Below the pieces are notes generated by a model. That model saw only the letters and a program-made list of their open reading frames with translations, did no database searches and was not told the origin of the DNA. Made by a program: the position numbers and the translations under genes. From Cylicocyclus nassatus (taxonomy: Eukaryota > Nematoda > Chromadorea > Rhabditida > Strongylidae): 64,000 bases of DNA. Positions 1 to 11,871 of this stretch are shown here, one piece after another. The stretch is from the NCBI GenBank assembly GCA_958299035.1, contig CATQJL010000001.1:33317767-33381766 (forward strand), written 5' to 3'. Position 1 is the stretch's first letter. Each line of letters starts with the position of its first letter.

Positions 1-171
1 AGCAAACATGGAGGCCAAAAATCGTTGCTGTTGCAGAGAATGGATCCGGTAAAGCAGTGATGTAGGGAGTATAGAGAAGATGAGGCTTGAGCATGGAATT
101 TTATGAAATTGGAGGCCTATATTTGACTAATGCGGCGTGACGAAGGAGGTATTGTCCTTCTCCACAATTGC

Positions 172-345
172 TGCTACCTTTGGTCTGCGTCTCAGACTTG
201 GCACGTGTGGCTAACATGTTAGCAACGTGGCAACAACATGTTTGCAACATGCCACAACATGTTGGCAGAATATTTTGGCCTCGCCCACGTTGCCAACACG
301 TTAGCCACATGTGGTCGGTGTGAGACGCAAACCAAGGGTACCTAG
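172..345. repeat. Foldback repeat rich in AACATGTT
   Basis: The left arm (about 172-232, containing GTCTGCGTCTCAGAC and GTGGCTAACATGTTAGC) is the imperfect reverse complement of the right arm (about 286-345, containing GTTAGCCACATGTGG and GTGTGAGACGCAAACC). The loop holds further ACATGT/AACATGTT hexamers. No ORF is credible here. It is probably a small foldback element; the exact ends are not resolved. Confidence 0.6.
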
Positions 346-508
346 GTACAGCAAACGGTGGAGGAGACGATATCTCTGCTGGGGGAGCGGGGGAGGGGAG
401 GGGTGAGGGAAAGAGAAGGTGAGGATTGTAGGAAAACAAGCAAAATCCTGTTGAAATGATATGGGAAGGGAGTCCGCCAGTCACTCAGCGAAACTTTATT
501 GTACACTA

Positions 509-714
509 CAATACCGCTTTCAGAACGTGCAAAATTTTCGTGAATGTCGCGGAATTCCCGAAATTTCGCGACATTTCGGGGATTTCGCGAAATTCCTGGA
601 ATTTCGCGAAATCCCCGAAATGTCGCGAAATTCCGAGAATGTCGCGGACCTTCGCGGAACTCCGGGAATTTCGCGACATTCACGGAAATTTTGCACGTTC
701 TGAGAGCGGTATTG
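509..714. mobile_element. 206-bp palindromic MITE, TA-flanked
   Basis: The element starts CAATACCGCT and ends in the reverse complement AGAGCGGTATTG. It is flanked by TA on both sides (507-508, 715-716), the target-site signature of Tc1/mariner insertion. About 50 bp at each end pair almost perfectly. The interior is built from short TTTCGCGAAATTCC-like units, so nearly the whole element can fold on itself. ORFs across it on both strands are by-products of the repeat. Confidence 0.75.
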
Positions 715-716
715 TA

Positions 717-3003
717 ATTTGAAATTTAGATAGCTTTCAGGTAGTAATGCTCTGACTGTTCGAAATATCTCGACGCACTTAAAACCCTTTTGTTTTTGCT
801 CTCTATCGCAAACTAATACTATTACGCAGCCACTTCTGTGCCAAGCCGGGTCATGATATAACAGGTTAGAAAATTGGAGAACGGCTCTTTTAAATCGCTC
901 GCCATCGCAGCGCGTCTTTTTGGTGAGCACCTGGACCCAACTGCACGTGCGACTCTTTGAGAATCTCGGCATGGTGTTAGTGTAATGTGTACTTCTGAGC
1001 CTCCTTGATCCGTGATTGTTAATAATTTATTGGCTCCACACGTTCCATGAATTCAGCATGCATGTTGTATAGGAAGATAGTTGCTTCGGGTGTTGTGGAC
1101 TCTGACACATGGAAACTTACGGATTTGGAAGCGTCAGTCACAGGATACTGTTCTGCGCTCTTATTACGGTGGGTGACGTTTTCCTATACCAACGAACACA
1201 TAATCAAGATATCAGTTTTTGGCTGCTCCAAGCCTCGCACAGTACGAGAAGTATCGTTGGCCGCGTTGGTGCAACTGGTATTATTATGGGATGAGTCAAC
1301 GATCGTACCGTGGATGGGTGGAAGAATTTCAGAGGATAATATATCATAACTGCAAAGTAAACGTAGTAAGCCGCGCTTTTACTATCATAGATCGATATTG
1401 CTGGCAGCCGATTTTTATTTCGATTATTTATATCAAGCTCAGCGCCTCCAAACTTACACATTTAAAATTAGCTGAAAACGCTTCACTGTGAAAGAGTTTA
1501 TTCTTACATTCTTTTCAGACATACAACTGCTTTGATGAAGGTGGTGCAGAGAGATATGCAACAATGCAACTTTGGCTCAAACAAATTGAACACAAAATGT
1601 TTTATGCTTTCACGCTGTAAGTCATAGCAGAGCATCTTCACTATACATGTCTAAGAAGCTGCTTAGGTTATACCAAGAAAAATTCGGAGTAATTTATGAT
1701 GCTTATAACCAGTTCCTCAAGCAGGGACTTTGTCAGGTAAGTTTGGCCCGTCCACATATTACGATTACGGTACGTTGTTACTTTGACGCAAGCTTGCAGT
1801 AAAGAGAAGTTTTGTCAAAGACTTGAGTTGAAAACCTTTCGGCTTGTGACTGGATTTTGAAGTGTAGCTTATATCTCTTAAGTTGTGACAGAATCAATGC
1901 GGGTTTTCCAAGTTTTGAGTTTGGATTACTATAACTTCTTAGAAAAATAGTCGATCCTTTCCCATAAAAACTTCTGCAATCACCAAATCTTTTCCAATTT
2001 AGTACGCACTACTGTGCCGTTGTAGTTTTACTGAGAAAATTTTATAGCCTGAAGACTGCCAAAGGTTTCTTTAAAAACCCTTAATCTGAGACTAATAACT
2101 TACTACACGATGTATTAGGATGATACGTTTACTTTTTGTGAGAGTAGTCGGTTTTGCAGCAGATTGAGCTCAAATTTTACAAAAAAATTTTGCTATAAAA
2201 TATCGCAAAAAAAACTGTAATCACTCATTCTTCGCAATTGCTTTGAGAAGGCGAAAAGTGCTTATTTTGCTGTTTTTTGATTTTTCTCGCCGCCGCCCGG
2301 TTTTTCTTGCTATCAAATGTCCTATGTCTATTCTCAGTGTACATGCCGAGAGCTCTGCAATTGCTTCGCACTTAGGATTTATATACGCCACAGAATAATA
2401 GCAGCGGTTCTTTGGGTTTGAAATGAAATATCTTAGTATGGAAACTGATAAATATTAAGCTTTAATGTGTTTGTAGCACAGGCCACAAACGAACTTTACG
2501 CCAGTTTGCGAAAAATCCGCTTTTTCGCGGTAAATTCAAAGCAAAAAAACAGAAAAGAAAAATTTTCATGGTTTGATGTCTCGAATACGAAAGCACGTAA
2601 TTTCGTAATGAACACATTCCTCTTAAGACGAAAGTATGTTTAAGAAACTAGAAGAAGATGCTTTTGAAAGATAAGCATAGCTTTTCGAAGCAATGGCTTT
2701 GAACCAGCACTTTGGAGGAGAGTGAAAAACTTGCATTAATTTTGTTACAACCTAATATTAGGTCGGTGCAGAAGTTTTGTCACTTTTTTCAATCCATCGG
2801 CAATCATGCTAGAATGAAGATAAACAAACGTTTCAAAATTTATCCGATGCAGAATTTCTTCCTCTTTCCAGCTGCTAAACTCCCATTGTGTTTCGTTGCG
2901 AAAGTGACGAGATATTTGCTGCAAATTACAACCACTCGTTTTACCATGTCCAACTTTCGCTAATTTTCAAAAATTTTGTATGAGACTTTCGAAGGAGCCC
3001 TGA
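717..3003. other. No gene or repeat recognised
   Basis: AT-rich sequence with only short ORFs lacking recognisable domains or plausible splice structure. A head-to-head CCTAATATTAGG junction near 2751-2762 looks like two abutting mariner-type termini, but I could not find their partners. Confidence 0.4.
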
Positions 3004-3005
3004 TA

Positions 3006-3529
3006 GCCAGCAAATAGGGCTAACCTTTTGTCAACTTATGCAGTTTTTTCTTTTTATCAGCTGCTTTTTCAGATTTTTGCTGAATAATTTTCTAAAAGTC
3101 TTGTGTTTTGGAAAAATTGCATAACCTGTTATTGCACCAAACACTGTAAAACCTACAAAAAACTGAGGTTTCAGCACATGATTATTACTACTGCTACCAT
3201 CACAAATTAAATGAGCGATTTTCGCTTCAAATTTTGAAGATTTTGAAACGTAGGTTACGCCTGTGCGCACTCCTGAAATTGAGAAATACTGCAATTTTCC
3301 CCACAAATTTCTCCTGTCTCGGCGAAAAAAGACAAGTATTAGAAAGAGAAGAAAAATCTGCATCGAATGGTAACTGAAGTGTTTAACTGTTTATGTTCTA
3401 CGAGATCAAAATAGGTTGAATGTATAATTTGGTCACTTCAAAAGATAAATCGTCAGAAATTCTGAAAGACAAGCAGTAGGGCTACAAAAAATTGCTTCTG
3501 TTGGCAAAAGGTTAGCCCTATCTGCTGGC
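3006..3529. mobile_element. MITE with GCCAGC termini, TA-flanked
   Basis: The termini GCCAGCAAATAGGGCTAACC and the reverse complement of GGTTAGCCCTATCTGCTGGC form inverted repeats of about 30 bp with one or two mismatches, flanked by TA (3004-3005, 3530-3531). The interior (about 460 bp) has no convincing ORF. It is a non-autonomous DNA transposon. Confidence 0.7.
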
Positions 3530-3531
3530 TA

Positions 3532-4087
3532 ATTTTTGAGCTTTTGATTTTTGAGCTGAAATGTGCGTCGAATCTGAGTTAAAGTGGTGGTGGCATGCCA
3601 TGTAATGCTTTTTCTATCACATTCGCAAACTGCCGTCGAAGTCCAAATGGTACCATCTTTTCATAGGAGCATAGATCAGCCGATGATTTTCAACAAACTC
3701 ATGATTTAATCAATTTTTGCGGTCAATTTGCGCTCAAGCAACTTTGCTCCGAAAAGTTTCCTTTTTGGGAGTTTGATGAAAGCTGGCTGCACTCCTTATC
3801 TCAAGGTTTATTGGTGCATCTGTAGCCCACATACTGGAAAGTGACAAGTTGTGACAAGTTTTTCAAAGACATTTAGAAGAAAGTGGCTGCAAGTTTTGAC
3901 CAACCTCAATTCAGCCGTTTTCACCATTCTCCCCAAAGACCCCTTCGGTGTGCATGTAACTGCAAAATTTCTTAACATAGTGTTGAGTAGTGTGAAATGC
4001 ACGTAAAGTCATAATTTGGAATCGTTTTATGCGAAACAAAGTAATATGCAAAATTCTGGAGTGGCTGCAAACTTTTGGCCAGCATTG
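3532..4087. other. No feature recognised
   Basis: Unique-looking AT-rich sequence between two MITEs. The small minus-strand ORFs here have no recognisable domain. Confidence 0.35.
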
Positions 4088-4089
4088 TA

Positions 4090-5060
4090 TTAGGTTGATG
4101 CATAATTCCTGCACCAAAATAGGTAAAAATTGCAATAATACATATTTCTTCTATATCCCAAATAATTTCTGATATACCTTTTGATAGAGCAAAGCTACCT
4201 CTACAAGATAGTGCTCAAAGTTTTATCGCAACTTTCAATCCGAGCGAAGATTGAAGCCAAAGACATTAACGCCCCAGAAAACCAGGAGAAATTGGAAGTC
4301 CGTTCAGAAAATGCTTTAAAAATTCCAACTTGCTAATGCATTACCAATTCGTGTAAGACATTTCTTTATGCACTTGTATATTTTTCTTTCAACTAGAAAA
4401 TGAGAAAACGAAGTTTTTCATGTTTTTTATAAACAACGCTGTGATATTTTAGCACTGACAGTTGTATACTACAGGACTTCAAAAGCCTGAGTGTGAATTT
4501 TTAGCTTTTTACAATAGCTGGTTTACGAGAAATATTGATTTTTATATTTATATTTTTGCCAATTACGCAAGAAATATGGTTAAACAGTGCTAGGTCCGAT
4601 ATTCCTCGTAAACTTGCTTTCCCAAAAGGCTGAAAATATAGGGTTTTACTGCTAAAGGCATGTAGTATACAACTGCCTATACTAGAAGATCTCAGCACTG
4701 ATTTGGCAAAAACATGAAAAACTTCGTTTTCTCATCGTCTGGCCTGGGAAGAATACACATCTGCATAGATAAATGTCTTATACGGAACGCTTACGCTTGA
4801 GCAGACAAGAACATTTGTAGGAATTTCTCAAAACGGTTGCATTTTTGTTTCGATCTGGCTTGAGGTTTTCGGGCGTATAATTTTTTTTCAACTTTCGGCT
4901 GAACTTGGCCTAGGTGGTTGAAGCTGGTGTAGATTTTTGAGCACCATTTCATAGAGCTAGGTGTGCTCTATCTAACGATATATTAAATCCTATCTGTAGA
5001 CAGGAGAATTCCGGATTTGCGGTCTGTACCTATGTTAATGCAGGAATTATGCACCAACCA
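4090..5060. mobile_element. Long-arm mariner-type MITE (TTAGGTTGATGC)
   Basis: Begins TTAGGTTGATGCATAATTCC after TA (4088-4089) and ends with the matching inverted repeat before TA (5061-5062). Further complementarity inside includes GAAAACGAAGTTTTTCATG near 4411 against its inverse near 4710, so the arms are several hundred bp long. No transposase can be read. The TTAGGTTG terminus is typical of nematode mariners. Confidence 0.75.
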
Positions 5061-5094
5061 TATATTGACTGCGCGTGTCCTCGTTATGATAAAG

Positions 5095-5490
5095 ACTGTG
5101 TCTCGGAAAATTGCAATTACGCGCTTTATGTTCCTTTTTGGCCATCTGGATGCGTTTAGACACTGTGCTTGAGAAGTTAAAAAAATGTTTTTGATGGCGT
5201 TTTTTGGTTTTGGAGATTGTTGAGGATGCTGAAGCGAAGCCCGCATCGCGATTGGCTGCTTGGGCTAATCAGCCAATTGCCGCCAAAATGAGTGGTGTTG
5301 CAGTCTCCTGCAGTCAGTCACTGTTTTTGGCGGGATTCTCCGCGCCCACCTCCTCAGCTATCTTCGCCGGAAAACGCCATAAAAAGCACTTCTTTGACTT
5401 TTCAAGCACAGCTCTGGCCTAAACACATCCAGAAGGCCAAGCAGGAACAGAAAGCGCAGTTTGCAGTTTTCCCGAGCTACTGCCTTTAAC
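5095..5490. repeat. Foldback repeat, about 130-bp arms
   Basis: The left arm (about 5095-5225) is the imperfect inverse of the right arm (about 5345-5490). Shared blocks include the inverse of AAAACGCCATAAAAAGCA and of TCAAGCACAG followed by CATCCAGA-GGCCAA. The loop is relatively GC-rich. The 72-aa plus-strand ORF over the right arm is not supported as a gene. Confidence 0.55.
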
Positions 5491-5509
5491 AACATGTTAT
5501 GGGCACCGC

Positions 5510-5975
5510 TCGCAGAAGCTTAGCAGGAAATGGTCAGAACCCAGCCGTTATCAACAAGCTGTATATTAACAGACCCGTCTAACGCTAATTTCAAGTAAAT
5601 GTCTTTTATCTGCCAAGCGACTATTTGGAAGGAGTTATGAGCGCTCAAATACGAGAAAATTTTTGAGTTTCGACGAATATATTTCTTTGAAGGGCGCCTG
5701 ATGGCGCGGAACAGTGACTATGGTTATTTTTATTACAAAAAAGAAACAAATCTACTAACCTGAATAAGTGTTTTTGAACTTACTTCGTGGAACCTGCGCC
5801 ACAGAACACTTGACAAATCGCACGTTTAAACGCTCATAACCCCTCTCAGATATTTGCTTGGCAGATAGTAAACATATCTTTGTAATCAGCGTTTCAAGAC
5901 GAGTCCATGATATACAGCACGTTTGGTATGGCTGGGTCAAATTCTGACCATTCCCTGTGATCAGATTTTTGAACT
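5510..5975. repeat. Foldback repeat, about 150-bp arms
   Basis: The arm at about 5515-5660 (GGAAATGGTCAGAA ... ATCTGCCAAGCGA ... GGAGTTATGAGCG) pairs with about 5820-5975 read in reverse (GGGAATGGTCAGAA ... ATCTGCCAAGCAA ... GGGGTTATGAGCG). It is diverged, with no clear target duplication. Confidence 0.55.
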
Positions 5976-6099
5976 CCCTAGTTGGCTGGTACATAAAAAG
6001 TGACTTCATATGTAAAAGACCAAAACTTTTGAAAATGTTATATGTTGATCGTTTTCAAAAAAAATATGTGAGGCTTCTTGAGCAAAACACCCAAATATA

Positions 6100-6811
6100 T
6101 TAGGCGGTCCGGAAGATCTGTCGTTTTGTTTTCAAAATTATGTAAATTGCGAAATTTGAACGGATTTGCTTGTTTATAATCTTAGAAAGAAAAGGTCTTT
6201 TGCTTTCGAGTAGTGTCTTGCAGAGCTTCTTTTCACACTGACTGCAGAGATAAAAATGATAAAGGAAGACCATATAAGTTTCGAATGTTTTAAATTCCTA
6301 AAAATATAGAACGCTGCAAAAAAAATTGAAATTGTCAGCGCATGAGTTTTTTGACCTACTCTGTGCAATCGAAAAACGCTTGTGCTGCTTCAACATTTCT
6401 GTGAAAAGTTATGAGACAAGACAGAAAAGAAAAGGCTTATTGAGAAAAGTGACAAATCAATCAAGTTGGGCGATTTCCGTAGAAAAATCGAAATCTATAA
6501 TTTTTCAATGAGGCCTTCAAACAGCACCACAAACTTTCTACAGTTGCAAAGAGTAGGTCACGAAATCTATGCACGAACGATTTCGAATTGGCAACGCTGT
6601 GGATTTGTGGCGGCGTAACTTGAAACGACCGCTTGAATGATTCTCTATCCAATCCTATTTCTCCATCTAGCGTTTTGGAGAAACTCACTAGGATAGCACT
6701 ACAAAGAAGATGGTTTCTCTCCAATACATTTCCAGCAAAGCCAACCTATTCAAATAGCGAGAAATTACGATAATTTGAAAATAAAACAACAGAACTTTTG
6801 GACCGACCTAC
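6100..6811. mobile_element. Mariner-type MITE (TTAGGCGGTCCGGAAG)
   Basis: The left end TTAGGCGGTCCGGAAGATCT follows TA (6098-6099). The right end, read in reverse, is GTAGGTCGGTCCAAAAGTTC before TA (6812-6813). Identity continues through GTTTTGTTTTCAAA. There is no transposase ORF, and the arms are diverged, so the insertion is old. Confidence 0.65.
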
Positions 6812-7484
6812 TATATTGCGTCGAACTGGCAAGAAACTGCAGATTCTTTGCTACGATGAAAGTCCGCGCTGACGTGTGTTCGTTTAAATACGTAGCTTTT
6901 TCATGAACATGCGCTCTTGGCTATTTTATATATTTGCGCTCAATTTTTCAAATGTCATTGATCAATGACCCATTAAATCTTGTTTTTCTAGAGAATAGTT
7001 GGAGCAACAGACTTTGGATGCGCACTTAGGTTCTTCTACTTGTCTCGACATGGCCAGTATATTCCCTATTATTGCGTTGTTTGTACATTTGACACACCTC
7101 TACTGCTAAGTAATCTGAGATTAGAATAGAACTTTATAAAAATGAGTAGTGTGTCTGAGTTGGAGAATAGAGCATTTGCATAAACACAAGCTGTACTCAA
7201 GATAGAATAAAGCGTTGCCAAAAAACGACTACACAAAATAAACCACTCCTATCGGGCTACAGCCTCATCGCATCTATGATCTGTGTCAATAAGTAACTCT
7301 TTTCTGTGTATATTTCTGTGTAGTGGTACATATTAGCAGTTCGAGGGCATTGCCCGCGAGCTCAAATTGATGAGATCAATTTGTGTGCCAGCCATAGGAA
7401 ACGTGTCGCAAAGCTCAGATGTGGAGGTTATGCCTAAAAAGGTTTGGAAAGACACACTGTGCACTTTTTTGAATTGCCTTTATG

Positions 7485-7725
7485 TCCGCTCGGGGGGGGG
7501 GGGGACAAAAAAAATTTTTCGGATGAAGGATCTCAAATTTTTTTGGGATGCTTTTCGAAATGAAAAAAATTTTTTTGCGAGGCTAGTACAATTTTTTAAA
7601 AATTTCAAAAAATTATTTTAAATATTTACAAGTAAGAACAAGTCGCTTGCACATTTTTATAACATATTTGAGTGACTTTCAAAATTTTCGAAAAAAGTCG
7701 CTTCCCCCCCCCCCACCACCCCCGA
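7485..7725. repeat. Homopolymer-capped foldback (poly-G / poly-C)
   Basis: CTCGGGGGGGGGGGG followed by an A/T-rich stretch at about 7490-7520 faces an inverted AAAAAGTCGCTTCCCCCCCCCCC tract near 7690-7720. The two ends can pair. The 84-aa ORF crossing the poly-G tract is an artefact of low complexity. Confidence 0.4.
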
Positions 7726-8361
7726 GAATGGGTCGCGGCATTTTTGAAAGTTTCTTAAATATGCTATAAAAAATTACCAATCTTGACTTCTAACCGAAGA
7801 GATATCAGTAGCGCAATCTCAGAAATACAAAGTTTCATGATGATCATTTCGCCAGTATCAAGCTTCAACTGCTTTGCCAATGTAATAGATATCTGGGCAG
7901 TGGTAGAAGAATGGCTAAGCTTAATTCTTTTCAGAAAGTGATCAACAGTAGGAAAAGTAATCTGCGAGGTATTCAGAAGCTAAACTGAGAGACTCCGCTT
8001 TTGAAAGTGCTGTTAACTTCAGTTATCTCATAAACTATGGCCGAACTAAATTAATCATACAAAGTCCATGTGAGTCCCGTGCCTTTATGAGTTTGATTGC
8101 CAGATATGGCGTTGAAAGCAAGGATTGCTGCGGTTTGAAATCTGAGTAGAAAAAGAGAGTTTTTGAAACCTAAACTCATGAAAAAGGGAGATTTACAAGC
8201 AAATAAATCCCAAATAACAAGATGGCGTGGGCTGGTGCGATAGACGTAAAGTGGAGTTGAATTTCGAGCAGTGGTGTCTTTGTCAGTTTACTTTCGTCAT
8301 AGCGATCTAGATAGACTATGCAAAAGCTTAGGCTTCCTTTCAAATTACCTCATAAGAAATA
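7726..8361. other. No feature recognised
   Basis: No supported ORF, RNA or repeat is visible in this stretch. Confidence 0.35.
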
Positions 8362-8812
8362 CTACTTAACTTAGCCCGGCCTTTTGATAAAAGGCATATA
8401 CATTCTGAACCAGCTTCAAACGCTGATTCCAAATATGCAATCCTTAGCTGCCATGCACCATTTCGAACCGGGTTATGGGCTTTTTCTTACTCAAGATTGG
8501 CATACTACTCAACGAGAACAATGAGAACACTGCCTGTAGATAAAAATCTGCAAGAAAAAGGTGCTGAGATATCGAAAGAGTACAAATCCAATCTTTTTTC
8601 ACTAAAAAAGCTTAACGCAGGTGTATCAGCACTTGAATGATGATGATGCGGTGCCTGTGAGTCGATGAGCATGCCAATTTTGCGCAGGAAAAAGCCCATA
8701 ACTCGCTTCGGAATGGTGCATGGCACCTAGGAATAGCATATTTGGAACTAGCGTTTGAAACTGATTCAGACCACTTATGTCGCTTGCCAAAAGGCCAAGC
8801 TAAGTTAGGTAG
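8362..8812. mobile_element. Foldback MITE, about 150-bp arms
   Basis: The left arm from CTACTTAACTTAGCCCGGCC and the right arm ending GGCCAAGCTAAGTTAGGTAG are inverted repeats. They continue through TTCAAACGCTGATTCCAAAT, TGCCATGCACCATTTCG and GGTTATGGGCTTTTTC on the left with matching inverses on the right. Identity is roughly 80%. No transposase is present. Confidence 0.65.
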
Positions 8813-9073
8813 CTCCCCTTGTCAGTTCATAATGGTTCTTGAGCTACTTCCTTCCATTGTTTGTTAATTGATTGTAGTCGTTTTTATGTTGTTGTGTTAT
8901 TCGTTCTGTTGATTACGCTTTGGTCTTGTGAATTTAATATGCATAAGAATTTCGTACTCAATAAATAATACTGGAATGGGGTAAAATAGCCGTCCGATTG
9001 AGGTGCTATGTCGACGATGCTCAGTGTAAACGACTACAGCATCACCGTGAGAACCGGTTCAGAAAAATTGAAA

Positions 9074-9362
9074 TCTTATATATAAAGCTGAATGTCTGTA
9101 TGTCTGTCTGTATGTCTGTTTGTACGTATGTGCGTAATAGAAATTTTTATTTCTGAACCGATTTGGACCAAACTTGGCACACATACACTTCGGGGCAGGG
9201 AGCGTGTCATAGGCTACTTTTCGTTATCGATCGATATCAATTTTATCGATTTTTTGCAAAATTTGAGCTACGGGGCTGGGAGTTGGCACAGGGGGGTAAT
9301 CGAGCATGCTGATTACGAATATAATAATGACAGGGCCGGGCGGAGCCGGGTTTGCCAGCTAG
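9074..9362 (+). mobile_element. Short non-autonomous Helitron
   Basis: The element starts TCTTATATATAAAGCTGAATG directly after A and ends GCCGGGTTTGCCAGCTAG directly before T. This matches the Helitron rules: 5' TC, 3' CTRR, insertion between A and T. A TCTG/TATG microsatellite follows the 5' end, then a block containing CCAAACTTGGCACACATAC and a TATCGATTTT-rich segment. It carries no Rep/helicase gene. Two further copies lie at 33.5 and 35.6 kb. The 92-aa ORF inside is a by-product. Confidence 0.75.
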
Positions 9363-11871
9363 TTCTCTGATATTGACGGTGGAATTAATTGGTCGATATT
9401 GCTGTCCATAGCTTTCATTATTAGTGGCAGCAAGTAGAAAAACAGTAAATTAAAAATAATAATAGAACGGAAACTGGAAAATCCCTACATAGACGCAAAC
9501 GAACAATCTAAAGTTGTGAAGTATTTCCAGAATATCTGTTTTCTCTTTCTCCGACTTGTACTTGAGTTTACAGTGCTTTTTTTCTCGGTTTGAAATCTGA
9601 CCAATTACTGCCGTATGGAATTCTGTTTGAGCTTTTGTCCGTAACAATTTGTTACCATGAAAATGTCAGTTTCTCTAAATCTCATTTCACTTTCACATGC
9701 AAATCTGTATAAGATTGCAAGCTAGTCCCTATCGTTATTCATCTTTTATGCGGGGAGGCATTTACAAACCTAGTACTGTAAGAAATCAACTACTCGACTC
9801 CCCCAGATTGTATCAATATTGAAGAGCAGTTTTGTCTCATGACTAGATCTTCAAAAATCCATTAGCAGCAGCGCAGTACCAATCATTCCAAGCTTTATTA
9901 TATCGCTGCACAAAGATGGATTTCGCCATCGTTTTGAATGTCAGTTCAATGACAGAAAAAAGTTTCATTTTGAAAGGGACTGTTGAAAGAATGGAAGGCT
10001 CCGTTTTCGCGTAATTACACTATAATTCTTGGATTTGGCCAACCATTTACTTAATAAACAGTCACATTCTTTAATTAGTCTAAGGTTCCAATTACACTTG
10101 AATTCATATCACTTCGGCCTGAGGCGAAACCATTTTTTTGCAATTTCCACACAATAATTTCTGCATATTTGAGGTTATGGTCGTTCGGTAAATGTGAGAT
10201 CCCTTTATACGAAAAGCTGCAATCAAACTAGTAATGATGAAAATAGTTTTTTATTTTCCATCTTCAATCAGCAAACACTGGTAATTTGTAAACTTTGTTT
10301 GAATACATATCTCTTACTTATTATGCAAAATTCGCAAAATTTTGCTCACAAAAAACCACCTTCTTCAATTTTTTTTTCGAAATAAAAATAAAAAAATAAA
10401 CGAATAGTCGGCATAAAATCGCTTTGCACAACTAGAACATTAAATATCACCATAGGGCAATGGCTACCGAGGGGGGGGGAGGTGCAGGAGCTCGCAAAAA
10501 TTCTGGAAACTACGTCAAAAAAATTTCGGAATGCGCGGCTAAGGCCACGCACCTTCATTTGAGAAAAAAATTTTGTTGCCTCCCCTTGAACAGATTTAGT
10601 ATGCCACTACTATAATGCTCATCCCAGTATTAAAAAGGAAAAATAGCAAAAAATTTGACAATGAAAACTCGAAGTAGGCTACTGCTCTTTACCATCATCG
10701 GGATTGCGAATTGTGCAACTGCACGGAATCCTTAACTTTGTTGACGCAATCAGAGATAAACACGTACTGACATGCAAAGTGCGGATTAAGCCCTTCTAAA
10801 ACGCAATGTGGGCTCACTCCGAAAATGATTTAGAAAATGGCGTAGGGTTAATGGGTATATCACTTTCATAGTTTCTTTAGGAAAATATGAATTGTCAAGA
10901 GATCATGGCCTGATATGTTCGGTGATGGACCAAGGCAGGAAGAATGTTTGAAAGTCACCTACATGAGATCCAAATTTGTGCAAGCATTTTGTTATCGCTT
11001 CTGAATGGTAAAATATCTCTCAAAATCTTCAAAATTTAAATTAGCTTTTTGAAAAATTTAGCCCACCTCCTTCAAAATTTTTGCGGGCCAATTTTGAGAA
11101 GCATCCTTAAAAGACTTTCGATGAAAATCATTCGAAGAAGTATTTCGTTGAGCCCCCTTCTTCTCCCCCCAAAAAAATTTCTTGGACGGCCACTGCACAG
11201 TGTGATTTGATCATTGTAGTAGGTTGATGCAAAAATAATGGCCGTTTTACAAATTCTCACTTTTACCGGCGGTCAAGGCTATTAGAAGCAGCAACCTTTT
11301 GCAATATAGCACATATCAAGCTATACTCACGTCACAAACGGGGAGAAAGATAGGATCAAAAATAAAAACAATTTTTTTCTGAAACCTTGTTTTTGACAGA
11401 TCTTAACTCCCTTCAAAGTTTGTTTTATGTGATCAGTTGCCTATCTTGACAAGCCAGTAGGAAAAAAGGAAATGGAGAGGGCCTGGACAAAGAAAATTGC
11501 AAAAAAGAAGTAAACAATTCAAAATTGTCATTTTTTCAAGATTTTTCATTAGGACTTCAAGTCCCAATTTATAGAATTTTCAATTTTTGGCATGCTGAAC
11601 AAATGAAAGTTCTTGCAAAAACCGTCAACAGGTGCCCTACCCTTACGCTTACGGAAATGAGCAAAGCTTGGGCGATTGCCTTTTTCGGAAGAAATTATGG
11701 GCCGCGGAATAAACAAAATGACCAAGCATGTTGAGGCGCCAATATCCCGGCGTAGATGATTTTTGAGAGCATGTTAAAGTATGCACAATGTAGACGATTT
11801 CTACATACAGCAGCCAAGTTTTCGGAGGAACGCTCTCATTCAGGTTCGAATTCGCCCTACAATATGATATA
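9363..11871. other. No gene recognised
   Basis: AT-rich, with poly-G/poly-C tracts near 10471 and 11165. A solitary mariner-type terminus (TAGGTTGATGCAAAAATAAT) lies near 11220, with no partner found. The short ORFs are unsupported. Confidence 0.35.

Noticed and set aside
520..972. 150-aa minus-strand ORF and overlapping plus-strand ORFs
   Set aside because: They run through the palindromic MITE at 509-714; similar peptides appear on both strands because the DNA is self-complementary.
9092..9370. 92-aa ORF starting MSVCLSVCLFV as a secreted Cys-rich peptide
   Set aside because: It is a translation of the TCTG/TATG microsatellite at the 5' end of the Helitron; the same happens at 33.5 and 35.9 kb.
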